Positions 1 through 8,054 are shown, numbered from the stretch's first letter. The stretch: DNA of 64,000 nt from Rhizobacter sp. Root1238 (GCF_001425825.1 NZ_LMDM01000023.1:180213-244212), one strand, 5' to 3'. A program made the numbers and translations. Notes: a model not told the origin generated them from the sequence alone.

Positions 1-1
1 G

Positions 2-559
2 CGCGACGTGAGCTTGCTCGGCGAGTCGATGGGCGCGGTGCTCGCCCTCACGACCGCGGCCGATCTGCCCGAACGGATTCGGCGCGTCGTGGCCATCAAC
101 CCCTATGACTACGCCGGCGGCATCGCGAGGTCCAGCTACCTGGCCCGCTTCATCGTGACCGGGGTCCTCGCGCCCGGCATCGGCCCGGTGCTCGCGGGAC
201 TGGAACCCAGACCGATCATGCGCGCCGTGCTCAAGGGCGGCCTGGTCGACACCACGGCGCTGCGCGACGACTACCTGGACGAACTGCTCAAGGTGGGCCG
301 CCGACCCGGCTACCCGATCGTCGCCCGCGCCGTGTACGCGAGCCTGCCCAGCCTCATCGCGGCGCGTTCGCGCTACCACGCGGCCGGCGTGCCGGTTCAC
401 CTTCTCTATGGGGAGAAGGACTGGTCACGGGCCTCGGACAGGCAAGCCAACCAGCAGTTGCTTCCCGCCGCCGAGTTCACCGAGGTGCCCGGCGCCGGCC
501 ACTTCCTCGCGCTGGAGCGACCCGACGTGCCGGCCAGGCTGTTGAACCGGGCCGCGTGA
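2..559 (+). CDS. alpha/beta hydrolase, C-terminal part (cut by window edge)
   Basis: The open frame runs from the first bases of the window to a stop at 559, so the N-terminal half is missing. The visible part opens almost at once with the nucleophile elbow GESMG, the Gly-x-Ser-x-Gly signature of alpha/beta hydrolases. It ends with the usual acid and histidine region: a LLYGEKDW strand, where the Asp is likely catalytic, and GAGHFLALERPD, which carries the catalytic His. The family includes esterases, haloalkane dehalogenases and C-C hydrolases, and the substrate cannot be told from this piece. A convergent oxidoreductase gene ends 17 bases downstream. The GTG at 8 is an internal valine codon, not a start. 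Confidence 0.85.
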   Translation, partial: RDVSLLGESMGAVLALTTAADLPERIRRVVAINPYDYAGGIARSSYLARFIVTGVLAPGIGPVLAGLEPRPIMRAVLKGGLVDTTALRDDYLDELLKVGRRPGYPIVARAVYASLPSLIAARSRYHAAGVPVHLLYGEKDWSRASDRQANQQLLPAAEFTEVPGAGHFLALERPDVPARLLNRAA

Positions 560-575
560 TGTGCCTGGGCGGCCG

Positions 576-1562
576 CTACCCGGCCGTCCGGGTTGCCGCG
601 CCGAAGCTGGTGGGCTCTCCCTGCCAACCGGTGCGACGCAGGAACCCTTCCCACGTCAGCGCGTCCGGGTCGTTTCGCCGGCTCCAGGCCGTGTCGCGTT
701 CCGGCGCGTAGTACCCGTGGTCGACCGCGTAGGTGACCATTCCCACGATCTCGCGCACGAGCCACGCGTCGGCACCGAACGCCGGGAAATGAACCAGCAA
801 GTCGTCGCGCGCATAGGCCGACGCATAGTGCGCACGCCTGCCCGTCACGCGGACGAAGATGTCGACGATCTCGCGCGCCGTCAGCACCTCGCCGATCACC
901 GGCAGGGTCTGCCCGTGGTATGCCTCGGGGTCGTCGAAATGCGCCAGCACCGCGGGACCGGTGGCGGTCAGCGGATCGACGAACGGCATGGGCGCATCCG
1001 GCGGCAGGTAGACGGCAAAGCTCAGGCTGCCGTCGGCTTGCGGCCGCGGCACGTAGTACTCGAGGAAGTTGCTGTAGAAGAAGGCGAGCTGGATGAAGGA
1101 GCTGCGCAGCGGCAGTGTGCGCAGGTGGGCCTCCACCAGGGCCTTCTCGGTGAAGTGCGGCGCCCACTGCGTGTCGCCGGTGCGGGCTTCGACGTTTTCG
1201 AGGCTGCTCCAGACGACGTGCTCCACGCCCGCCGCGAGCGCTGCATCGGCCAGCTCGATGCCCAGCGCCAGCTCGGGGCGGCCCGGCGGCGGCACGGGCG
1301 CCACCGGAGGCGTCATCAGGAACGCACCGTGCGAGCCGCGCATGGCCGCGGCGAGTTCGTCACGACGGCCGGCCTCCAGCGGCACGACGACGATCTCGGC
1401 GCCGCGCCGCGCCAGCTCGCGTATCGGCGCGCTGTCGGCGCTGCGCGCCAGCGCGCGCACGCGGTAGCGACCGCTGGCCAGCAGGGCAGCCGCCACGCTG
1501 CGGCCTTGCTTGCTGGCGGCGCCAGCGACGGTGATCAGGGGGAGCGACGAACGAGGGGACAC
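576..1562 (-). CDS. NmrA-family NAD(P)-binding protein
   Basis: The protein opens with a Rossmann strand and a dinucleotide loop (LITVAGAASKQG) typical of NmrA-like atypical short-chain reductases. A loop that ends in LMTPPVAP, a VVWSSLENVE strand (the usual 'SS' after beta-5) and an EAHLR helix follow. Such proteins act as NAD(P)H-quinone reductases or as redox-sensing regulators in the cytoplasm. I place the start at the GTG at 1562, because the extra N-terminal residues of the longer frame (ATG at 1589) do not look like the family; this gives 328 residues. It is divergent from a LysR regulator 104 bases away, the standard layout for a LysR protein and its target, so control by that regulator is likely but inferred. 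Confidence 0.8.
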   Translation of the reverse strand: MSPRSSLPLITVAGAASKQGRSVAAALLASGRYRVRALARSADSAPIRELARRGAEIVVVPLEAGRRDELAAAMRGSHGAFLMTPPVAPVPPPGRPELALGIELADAALAAGVEHVVWSSLENVEARTGDTQWAPHFTEKALVEAHLRTLPLRSSFIQLAFFYSNFLEYYVPRPQADGSLSFAVYLPPDAPMPFVDPLTATGPAVLAHFDDPEAYHGQTLPVIGEVLTAREIVDIFVRVTGRRAHYASAYARDDLLVHFPAFGADAWLVREIVGMVTYAVDHGYYAPERDTAWSRRNDPDALTWEGFLRRTGWQGEPTSFGAATRTAG

Positions 1563-1666
1563 GCGATTTCTCCAGACAGGCCCGCCCAATGCGCGCCGAT
1601 GGGTGCAGTCTGGGCGGAACGTGCCATCGCGTGAAATCGTCTTTCTACTGGCCTACCATCCGCCAC

Positions 1667-2584
1667 ATGGATACCAAGCGCCTGGACCTGAACCTGCTGG
1701 TCACCCTCGAAGCCCTGCTCGCGGAGCAGAACGTGACGCGCGCTGCCAGCCGCCTGCACCTGAGCCAGCCGGCGGTCAGCGCGCAGCTCGGGCGCCTGCG
1801 CGAGCTGTTCGGCGACCCGTTGCTGATTCCGGCGCAGCGCGGCATGACGCCCACCGCGAAGGCCGACGAGCTTCGGGCGCCGCTGCGCGATGCGCTGGAC
1901 CAGGTGCGCGCCACGGTGGGCCGGCATGGCCACTTCGATCCCGCGCGAGCCCGCCTGACGGTGGCCATCGCCTGCACCGACTACCTGCAGGCCGCGCTGG
2001 TGCAGCCGCTGGTGCTGCAGCTGCGCCGGCAGGCGCCGGGCGTGCGGATCGCGCTGCGAACCCTGGACCTGGCGCAGCTGGCGGCACAGATGGCCCGCGG
2101 CGACGTGGACCTCGCGTTGATGACGCCCGGCGATGCGCCGGCCGGCCTGCGCAGCCGCCACCTGTTCGACGAGCGCTACGTGCTGACGGGCCGCCGCGGC
2201 CACCCCCGGTTGCGCCGCAAGCTCACGGCGGAACAGTTCGCGCAGCTCGAGCACGTCATCGTGTCGTTGCGCGGCGGCGACTTCGTCACGCCGGTGGATG
2301 AGCTGCTGGCGGCGCTCGGCCTGCGGCGCAACGTCGTGCTGTCCGCGGCGTCGTTCCTGTTCGTGCCGGAGATGGTGGCCCGCTCCGACCTGGTCGCGCT
2401 GGTGCCGCAACGGCTGGTGCGCGATCGCACCGATGCATTGCGGATCGTCGAGTGCCCGATTCCGGTGCCGGGCTTCGAGGTGGGCATGCTGTGGCACGAG
2501 CGCAACCACGCGCATGCCGGCCAACGCTGGGTGCGCGACGTGCTGAAGGCGATGGTGGACGAGGACGACGGGGTCAGACCGTGA
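1667..2584 (+). CDS. LysR-type transcriptional regulator
   Basis: The protein has 305 residues, the usual LysR length. The first about 60 residues form the winged helix-turn-helix: LDLNLLVTLEALL, then ASRLHLSQPAVSAQLGRLRELF. A type-2 periplasmic-binding-like effector domain follows from about residue 90. I chose the ATG at 1667 because MDTKRLDLNLL is the standard LysR opening and upstream in-frame codons do not match the family. The divergent NmrA-type oxidoreductase is the likely target and the shared 104-base gap would hold the operator. The inducer is unknown. The last 11 bases overlap the end of the convergent DUF4256 gene. Confidence 0.92.
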   Translation: MDTKRLDLNLLVTLEALLAEQNVTRAASRLHLSQPAVSAQLGRLRELFGDPLLIPAQRGMTPTAKADELRAPLRDALDQVRATVGRHGHFDPARARLTVAIACTDYLQAALVQPLVLQLRRQAPGVRIALRTLDLAQLAAQMARGDVDLALMTPGDAPAGLRSRHLFDERYVLTGRRGHPRLRRKLTAEQFAQLEHVIVSLRGGDFVTPVDELLAALGLRRNVVLSAASFLFVPEMVARSDLVALVPQRLVRDRTDALRIVECPIPVPGFEVGMLWHERNHAHAGQRWVRDVLKAMVDEDDGVRP

Positions 2585-3119
2585 TGCAGCCGCGGAATCC
2601 GCGTGCGGCGTAATACGACTGCGCGCCGTTGTGGTGAACGAAGACCCTGCCGTAGCGGCGCTCGCCGAACAGCGCGCCGCCCAGGGCCCTGACGTCGGCG
2701 GGCGTCTCGATCCAGCTCGACGTCCTGGTGTCGAAATCGCCGAATTGCTGCAGTGCCTGGTACTGCGCTTCCGTCATGAGCGCGATGCCCATCTCGGCGG
2801 CCATGTCCACCGCGGTGTGGTCCGGCTTGTGCTCCTTGCGCGACTCCAGGCCCTGGCGGTCGTAGCAGACGCTGCGTCGACCTGTCGGGCTTTCTGCCGA
2901 GCAGTCGCAGAACGCGAAGCTGCCCGTCGGCTTGTCGTGACCGATCACGTCCGGCTCGCCGCCGCTGGCTTCCATCTGGTGCAGCGAGCGCAGCTTGTCG
3001 GGGTTGGCTTCCAGCCGGCGCAGCACGTCGGGCCATGCGATGCCCTTGTGCCGTTTCGGGTGTTTGTCGAAGCGGGTCTTCAAGGTCTGCAAAAGCTCTT
3101 CGCGTTGCTGTGCGTTCAT
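2574..3119 (-). CDS. DUF4256 domain protein
   Basis: This 181-residue protein matches my recollection of the DUF4256 family over its whole length. It opens with a helix MNAQQREELLQTLKTRF, then has GIAWPDVLRRLEANP, the segment SLHQMEASGGEPDVIG, an FCDCSAESP motif and a C-terminal YYAARGFRG. No signal peptide or membrane segment is visible, so it is probably cytoplasmic. The family has no known activity. The paired cysteines of FCDCS and the later single Cys in RRSVCYD are notable but their role is unknown. It converges with the LysR gene with an 11-base overlap. The hipA-like gene that follows ends 69 bases upstream of its start. Confidence 0.85.
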   Translation of the reverse strand: MNAQQREELLQTLKTRFDKHPKRHKGIAWPDVLRRLEANPDKLRSLHQMEASGGEPDVIGHDKPTGSFAFCDCSAESPTGRRSVCYDRQGLESRKEHKPDHTAVDMAAEMGIALMTEAQYQALQQFGDFDTRTSSWIETPADVRALGGALFGERRYGRVFVHHNGAQSYYAARGFRGCITV

Positions 3120-3188
3120 GGCTTGCTCCTCTGCGTTGATGACCGCCTTGCGGCGGGGTGGAGGCGCGCTTGATTCAAGCGCACCACG

Positions 3189-4421
3189 TCAGGGTGCATA
3201 GTGCAGCCCCGTCTCCCACGCCGCCGCCATCGTCTGCAGAAGTGACGCGGGCACGCGGGCATCCTGCCGCGCATCCTGAAGGGTCCGCCGCATGGCCTGC
3301 GCGATGCGATCGAGCACCTGGGCGGGCTGGCTGACGCCGCAGACGCGCCGTCCGAAGTCGTGGAGTTCTTCGACGGTGGGATAGACCTTGCTGCCGTGCT
3401 TGCCGGCGAAGAGCTTGAGCGCGAGCGTTCTGTCCTCCAGCTCGGGCCCACCCTGATAGCGCGTGTAGCGATAGATGGACGTCGTCACCACGTCGAACAA
3501 CGGTGCCAGCCATGCGTCGATCTCGCTGCGGTAGAGCACGCCGAAGTTCTTCAGGTGTGCGTCGCCGTTGCGCACCATGATGCACAAGGCCACCTGCTCG
3601 AAGAAGCGATGCAGGTTGTCGCTGTGCAATTGCATCTGGCGAAGCAGTTCGGCCACGCGCTGGTAGCTGCCCTGGTACTTGCGGTCCGACAACACGTCGC
3701 GCACGCGCAGCCCCGCCAACGCGGCGATGTCCTCGAAGCCCAGGCGATCGATGCGGCCGTCGTCGTGCGTGACGATGTCGAATCGATCGAGGATCAGCAT
3801 CTGTCCATCATCGGAGAGCGAGAACTCGGGCACCAGGATGCCCGCGCGCCGAGCGGCCGAGAGGCAGAGGAACTCGTTCGCCGCGAGCCCCGGATAGGAC
3901 GGACTGGCCGCCTTGACGATGAGCGAGGGCACTGGCACGGTAGGCCGGTCAGGCACCATGATCTTGGGCTGCATGCCTGCGATGCCGGCGCCGGTGCTCA
4001 GGTAGGCCGCCACGAGCTTGCCGAACACCTCGGGCGTGTACCGCGTGCTGAGCAGTTCGGCCTTGCTGATGACCCGAGGAGCGGCCACGTCGGGGGCGCC
4101 CGGCAGGCGATAGCCCAGGCGGCCGATGCCGTTGCGGCCGGCCAGCGCCAGCAGGTGCATCGGCGTCATCGGCTGCTTGGGAAACAGCTCGCGGATGCGC
4201 ATGAACAGGTCGCCCTCGGGCAGGTTCTGGTCCATGGGCGCGAACAGGTCTCCGGCCTGCCAGGTCAATGTCTGCTTCGGCGGCATGAGCAAGGCCACCG
4301 TCGCTTGCTCGAGGTCTGGTTCGAGATAGCGGAACTCATAGGCGGACGCCTTGAGCAGCTGCCCTGCATGGGGCGCGTCGCCAATGTCGACGTCGAGTGC
4401 GCGGATCTTTTCAGGGAGCAT
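3189..4421 (-). CDS. hipA: HipA-family serine/threonine kinase toxin
   Basis: HipA toxins are protein kinases that phosphorylate targets such as glutamyl-tRNA synthetase and drive growth arrest. This 410-residue protein has the expected landmarks: a short N-terminal HipA domain, the loop GMQPK at about 149-153 that corresponds to the GAQ-K segment carrying nucleotide contacts, LILDRFD, the catalytic loop NGDAHLKN at about 285-292 with the catalytic Asp and metal-binding Asn, and LFDVV as the DFG-like metal site near 310. I chose the ATG at 4421 because it overlaps the end of the hipB-like gene by 11 bases, a sign of translational coupling; the longer frame adds a non-conserved leader. All kinase residues appear present, so the toxin is probably active. 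Confidence 0.9.
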   Translation of the reverse strand: MLPEKIRALDVDIGDAPHAGQLLKASAYEFRYLEPDLEQATVALLMPPKQTLTWQAGDLFAPMDQNLPEGDLFMRIRELFPKQPMTPMHLLALAGRNGIGRLGYRLPGAPDVAAPRVISKAELLSTRYTPEVFGKLVAAYLSTGAGIAGMQPKIMVPDRPTVPVPSLIVKAASPSYPGLAANEFLCLSAARRAGILVPEFSLSDDGQMLILDRFDIVTHDDGRIDRLGFEDIAALAGLRVRDVLSDRKYQGSYQRVAELLRQMQLHSDNLHRFFEQVALCIMVRNGDAHLKNFGVLYRSEIDAWLAPLFDVVTTSIYRYTRYQGGPELEDRTLALKLFAGKHGSKVYPTVEELHDFGRRVCGVSQPAQVLDRIAQAMRRTLQDARQDARVPASLLQTMAAAWETGLHYAP

Positions 4422-4680
4422 CGTCGTCGTCCTGGAACCGGCGCGAGACTTCATCCGCGGTGGGCAGCCCCACCCGCTCGAGTCGCAGTGCAAGGCCCAG
4501 CGCACCCAGCACGGCCATCAACGACGACACGGTGGTGTCTTCGCCCGCTTCGAGTCGGTAGATGACCTCCCGGACTTTTCCTGACTTCTCGGCGAGGGCG
4601 GATTTGCTGAGGCCGAGCGCCTTGCGCTGCTCGATCAGTGCCCGGCCCAACTCATCTGGAAGGCGAATACTGTCAGTCAT
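4411..4680 (-). CDS. hipB: HipB-like antitoxin, XRE-type helix-turn-helix
   Basis: This 89-residue protein carries a Cro/C1-type helix-turn-helix (LGRALIEQRKALGLSKSALA, then VREVIYRLEAGEDTTVSSLMAVLGALGL). It sits directly upstream of the HipA-like kinase and overlaps its start, the standard antitoxin-first order of hipBA operons. By family knowledge it binds HipA, blocks it and represses the operon. The acidic tail FQDDDDAP matches the flexible C-terminus used for degradation in HipB, though this is an inference. I chose the ATG at 4680 rather than the upstream TTG at 4689 because the TTG lies inside the predicted -10 box. Confidence 0.88.
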   Translation of the reverse strand: MTDSIRLPDELGRALIEQRKALGLSKSALAEKSGKVREVIYRLEAGEDTTVSSLMAVLGALGLALRLERVGLPTADEVSRRFQDDDDAP

Positions 4681-4688
4681 AACGTGCA

Positions 4689-4717
4689 ATTATAGAGGTT
4701 CAGAACAGAAATGACAG
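4689..4717 (-). promoter_or_regulatory. Predicted hipBA promoter with operator
   Basis: On the minus strand a perfect -10 box TATAAT (4694-4689) lies 17 bases from a -35-like CTGTCA (4717-4712, four of six matches). A small palindrome GTTC-a-GAAC (4698-4706) sits between the boxes, where a bound HipB would block RNA polymerase. The -10 is only 8 bases from the hipB start codon, so the transcript would be nearly leaderless. Confidence 0.55.
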
Positions 4718-4739
4718 GTATGGCTTACAGGTGATCCCT

Positions 4740-4997
4740 CTACGCTTTGGCGCCCCAGTCGCGGGGTTGATGTTGGCTTCCGACTGCGAAAACGTCCACG
4801 CACGACCCGCCAGATCGGCAACGCTGTACTAACTGGATCCGATGGTTCCCGATCCGCAGCCGTTCACTGAAGCCAAACACGTGACAGAGCCAGGCGGCGG
4901 CCACAGAAACATCGGGATAACTCAGCACCGGAATCACCGTCGCTTCGGGCATCGAGAGATTGCTCGGGCCGGCGGAGAACTGGGATGTCTGCGACAT
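4740..4997 (-). pseudogene. VOC-family (glyoxalase/bleomycin resistance) gene remnant
   Basis: Read from 4997 the frame begins like a VOC protein: MPEATVIPVLSYPDV, then AAAWLCHVFGFSERLRIG. It then jumps, after HRIQL, to what looks like the last 25 or so residues of the same family. The ending is split over two frames: DLAGRAWTFSQSEANINP reads in the +1 frame (about 4815-4765) and RDWGAKA-stop reads in the starting frame. A normal member has about 130-150 residues, so roughly 60-70 middle residues are lost and at least two frameshifts are needed. The protein cannot be functional. The open frame that spans the scar is a chance product. Its neighbours are the hipBA promoter on one side and a PEP-CTERM gene on the other. 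Confidence 0.75.
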
Positions 4998-5146
4998 GGC
5001 GTGGATCCTGAGCTGATGCGTCCGGAGGGGGGGCATGGACATTCTCAGTCCGAAACCCCTGAACGCCTCGCCGGCTACACCGCGCGACCGATCCGTCATA
5101 AAAAGCATGGCGGCGGCCGTCGCCGCGCCAACTGCGGGAGAGTCTT

Positions 5147-6418
5147 ATGAAGCATCGATTCATGCGGCTGCTGGGTGCATTCGCCACGGGCGCGTGCCTG
5201 TTCAGTGCGGCCGTTTCATCTCACGCTCTGGAGTACAGCATCACCGACCTCGGCACGCTGGGCGGGATGTGGCAGCACTCATACGCCACCGGCCTCAACA
5301 ACAGCGGCCAAGTGGTCGGCTATGGCTACGACTTTGGGCAGTTGTACCGCGGGGAGTCCTACACCGGCAGCTACCAGGCCTTCGTGACGGGCGCCAACGG
5401 CACGGGCCTGGCAGCGATCCCGACGCTGGCCAGCGGCAACTGGAACAAGGCGACCGGCATCAGCAACAACGGCTGGGTGGTGGGCACCGCGGCCACCGCA
5501 CCCGGCAACGATGGCGAGAACCCCGCCGTGGGCAACCCGCGCGCCTTTGTCTACCGGGCCGACGGCAGCATCGCGCCGCAGGCGCTCGCCACGCCTGGAA
5601 CGCACAGCTTCGGCAACGGCATCAACAACAGCGGGCAAGTGACCGGCACGTACTTCACCGCGGAGGGCACGCAGCGTGCGTTTGCGACGGCGGCAGCCGG
5701 CGCAGCGCCGGTGGAGCTCGGCACGCTGGGCGGCACCAACGCCGTCGGCAACGGCATCAACGATGCAGGCAAGGTGGTGGGTGCGTCCACGGTGATCCTG
5801 GGCCACGAGGATTCGTTGTACTTCGGGAACGCCCGCGGCTTCATCACGAACACCACGAACGGCGCCCCGTATGGCGTGATGGCGCCGATTGCGATCATCG
5901 GCGCCGATCCGACAAACCCCGACCACACGTCAACGGCGGCCGGCATCACCGAGTACGGGCGGATCGTGGGCACCACCGAGAACTACTACTACACCGATGC
6001 AGCGGCCTTCATTGCCGGGCCCGACGGCATCGGACGCAGGCTGAACGTGTACGACATGGGCGAGTTCGAGATGCAAGGGGCTTGGCAGCTGAGCAGCCAC
6101 GGGCTGGCAGTCAACAGCTCGGGCCAGGTGGGTGGCAGCTACTACTGGACCCTCAACATGATGGACCACGCCTTCATCAGCGGCGCCGACGGTTACGGCC
6201 TGGTCGACGTGAACACGCTGTCGTTCAACAACCTGGCGAGCAGCGTGCGCGATTGGCTCTTTGTCAACGTGACCGGCATCAACGATCTCGGGCAGTTCGT
6301 GGCCAACGGTGACAACGGGCGGGCTTACCTGATCTCGCCGGTGCCGGAGCCGGCCACGGTGCTGCTGATGCTGTTCGGGCTGGGGGTCTTGGCCTGGCGC
6401 AGAACGCAGACGCGGTGA
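5147..6418 (+). CDS. Extracellular HAF-repeat protein with PEP-CTERM sorting signal
   Basis: The 423-residue product starts with a signal peptide (MKHRFMRLLGAFATG, a hydrophobic core, cleavage near HAL-EY). It ends with a PEP-CTERM tripartite signal: VPEPATVLLMLFGLGVLAW followed by RRTQTR. Between them are repeated HAF-type units of the pattern LGTLGG, then GxNNSGQVVG, at about residues 35, 105, 155 and 190, and degenerate ones after that. These repeats are predicted to form beta-propeller-like structures. By family knowledge, exosortase cleaves the PEP motif and the protein is exported to the cell surface or exopolysaccharide matrix. No exosortase lies in this window. The gene stands intact inside a stretch of broken genes. 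Confidence 0.9.
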   Translation: MKHRFMRLLGAFATGACLFSAAVSSHALEYSITDLGTLGGMWQHSYATGLNNSGQVVGYGYDFGQLYRGESYTGSYQAFVTGANGTGLAAIPTLASGNWNKATGISNNGWVVGTAATAPGNDGENPAVGNPRAFVYRADGSIAPQALATPGTHSFGNGINNSGQVTGTYFTAEGTQRAFATAAAGAAPVELGTLGGTNAVGNGINDAGKVVGASTVILGHEDSLYFGNARGFITNTTNGAPYGVMAPIAIIGADPTNPDHTSTAAGITEYGRIVGTTENYYYTDAAAFIAGPDGIGRRLNVYDMGEFEMQGAWQLSSHGLAVNSSGQVGGSYYWTLNMMDHAFISGADGYGLVDVNTLSFNNLASSVRDWLFVNVTGINDLGQFVANGDNGRAYLISPVPEPATVLLMLFGLGVLAWRRTQTR

Positions 6419-6493
6419 CTTGACCGGGCTTTCGCATCGGCTGCTAGCGGCCGCCCTCGAGGCCTCCTGCGTCGAGTTGGCCATTGAACGCGG

Positions 6494-6751
6494 AGCTTCG
6501 CTGTCGCTGCGCAGGGTCACGACGAGGCCGGAATTCAGCTGTACCAGCAGTTCCTGCCGCGCCATCGATTCCCGCAGCCCCTTCAGGATCGCGTCGCGAC
6601 CTTCGTGGCGGAGGTTCACCGGTGCCAGCACCTCCCACAGCGCGGACGGTTCGAAAGCGTCGTGCAGCAGAGAGACGTCGCGCAGGTTTACCGCCGCGTG
6701 CCACGCATCAATGCGTTCGCGGATCTGGAGGTTGTCAAGAGAAGTCGTCAT
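6494..6751 (-). pseudogene. SnoaL-like (NTF2-fold) gene, 3'-truncated
   Basis: The first about 86 residues match a SnoaL/nuclear transport factor 2-like protein: IRERIDAWHAAVNLRDVSLLHDAF, then ALWEVLAP and GRDAILKGL. Such proteins have 120-150 residues, but here the similarity ends near RSDSEA. The frame then continues into the intergenic region and antisense to the PEP-CTERM gene, which gives a 273-residue open frame whose C-terminal two thirds is meaningless. I see this as a gene that lost its 3' end by a deletion near 6490. The 5' end and ATG look normal, so a short peptide may still be made. Confidence 0.65.
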
Positions 6752-6772
6752 GGCGTAGATGACAGGGTGACG

Positions 6773-6979
6773 TCAACCACCAAAGTAGCGCCAGTTTCCT
6801 TCGGTGATGACCGTGGCCTTGCCGTCGACGACCTGAACGGCGGTCTGGTCGTCGATGGCATAGGCGGGGCCGCCGATCTCTGCTGCCCACCTTTCGGCGC
6901 ACGCCATCGTGTTCTCGTCGAAGCCCGGGTAGTCCAGGTGCGGGAAGATGGAGAAATCGACAAGGCCCAGGGCGCGGTC
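6773..6979 (-). pseudogene. Peptidase E (S51) family C-terminal fragment
   Basis: The last 68 residues of this frame read like the end of an S51 dipeptidase: LGLVDFSIFPHLDYPGF, then ERWAAE, PAYAIDDQTAVQVVDG and the final EGNWRYF. In complete members (about 220-230 residues) the HLD motif supplies the catalytic His, while the catalytic Ser lies upstream. That upstream two thirds is missing here; upstream of about 6980 the frame becomes unrelated sequence. Its 3' end lies 22 bases from the start of the truncated SnoaL-like gene on the same strand, so both may once have formed an operon. Confidence 0.65.
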
Positions 6980-7129
6980 TTCGCCCGTCAAGGGAACTAC
7001 TGGGTCGACCCGGTGAAGCGAGTCACGGGAACGGTGTTCACACAGGTACTGCCCTTCTACGATCCCGCCGTCGTGAAGCTCTACGGCGACTTTGAGAGAG
7101 GCCTGTACGACGGCCTGAGTCGGACCTGA
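6965..7129 (+). pseudogene. Serine hydrolase (class C beta-lactamase-like) C-terminal fragment
   Basis: The final about 45 residues of a plus-strand frame match the tail of the beta-lactamase/PBP-like hydrolase family (Pfam Beta-lactamase): NYWVDPVKRVTGTVFTQVLPF, then DPAVVKLYGDFERGLYDGL. Nothing upstream of about 6965 belongs to the family, so the SxxK and YxN catalytic motifs are absent. The broken end abuts the broken end of the peptidase E remnant on the other strand, so two unrelated gene 3' parts are joined head to head. The 3' end overlaps the tail of the convergent GyrI-like gene by 49 bases. Confidence 0.65.
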
Positions 7130-7629
7130 TCGGCAATCTTGATCGACAGCTCGACGTCCCAAAGAAGCTTTCTCGGCTCGACGCGATGATCGGTCAGGTA
7201 GGCCTCGTACCTGCATGCATACGACTCCGCACGGTCGGCGACCAGTGGATCGAAGGCAATTCCCGAATCCTTCGCCCACTTCATCAGGGCCTGGTTGCCG
7301 CGAAGCCCGTTGCCCCGGTAGACCAACGTGGCATACCTCCCTGCGGGAAGGACGCCCGGCTTGATGCGCTCATCACCTGGCAGAACGGAGCTCGTCACCA
7401 GGCCGACTTCCACCTCCATGATGCTTTTCATGTCGCAGTGGTAGTACCTCAGGAAGTACGGTGCCTGCTCCGACAAGCCGTTTTCATGGGCCCACGTCCG
7501 CAGTTCCTTCAGGGCCTTCGTGACCAAGGCGAACATCCCGCCGAAGGGGGTCTCGAAACGCAATCCGAGGTAGGGTCTCTCCGGCTTGTCGACGATCGAG
7601 GCGGGGCCGATGACGTTCTCTGCCTTCAT
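7081..7629 (-). CDS. GyrI-like effector-binding domain protein
   Basis: A 182-residue protein with the GyrI-like/AraC effector-binding fold: GPASIVDKPERPYLGLRFETPFGGMF, then DMKSIMEVEVGLVTS, LPAGRYATLVYRGN and RYEAYLTDHRVEPRKLLWDVELSIKI. Such stand-alone domains bind small molecules; some inhibit gyrase and some hydrolyse small substrates. I chose the ATG at 7629 because the family similarity starts there. The last about 15 residues are antisense to the beta-lactamase-like remnant and lie beyond the usual family end, so the native stop may have been lost by the rearrangement. It is one of the two intact-looking genes in the decayed stretch. Confidence 0.75.
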   Translation of the reverse strand: MKAENVIGPASIVDKPERPYLGLRFETPFGGMFALVTKALKELRTWAHENGLSEQAPYFLRYYHCDMKSIMEVEVGLVTSSVLPGDERIKPGVLPAGRYATLVYRGNGLRGNQALMKWAKDSGIAFDPLVADRAESYACRYEAYLTDHRVEPRKLLWDVELSIKIADQVRLRPSYRPLSKSP

Positions 7630-7760
7630 GTCTGGCCTTTCTGCCTTGCCTCGGCCTGCCTCAGGATTGAGCCAGTTCTGCCGGGCACGCCTCGAATACG
7701 ACGAACGAGGTTCCCTCGAATCGACATGTTCCGGCAAAGGGCTGTTCGATCGCTGGAGAG

Positions 7761-8054
7761 TCAGGCCTCGTCTTCTTCCCACGCCTGCGGATCGCTGACC
7801 CACTCCAGCAGCAGTTCAGCTCTTGACGCCAACATCGGCGCAAGCTCCTCGTCTTGTTTGCCTGAGCCGATGCGGAAGGTCGGGTGCTTTTCCCCGCGCG
7901 CCATGTACTGAGCAGCCTCTTGCCAAAGGGGTGCAATCGCGCGGACTGCCTCGCGTGGATTGCTGGCTTTGCTGGCGGATACATGGTCGTTCGGCATGTC
8001 TCCCGAGACTGCCCACCAACCTGTGAAGCCGGGAGTGGCGATGCTCTCGTCGGC
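7761..8054 (-). pseudogene. C-terminal fragment of a DUF4826-like protein, fused to the DUF1203 remnant
   Basis: The last about 97 residues of this frame form a coherent domain: GFTGWWAVSGDMPNDHV, then PREAVRAIAPLWQEAAQYMARG and SRAELLLEWVSDPQAWEEDEA. The WW-SGD-P-D pattern and the 'PREA' helix resemble DUF4826, but this assignment is from memory and uncertain. No start codon or N-terminal part fits; just upstream, at about 8055, the frame is continuous with a DUF1203 fragment. The junction suggests a deletion that fused the front of one gene with the back of another. Confidence 0.5.

Noticed and set aside
1563-1666. LysR box between the NmrA-type and LysR genes
   Set aside because: GCGATTTC and GAAATCGT lie in inverse order but about 65 bases apart and match imperfectly; no clear T-N11-A dyad could be placed.
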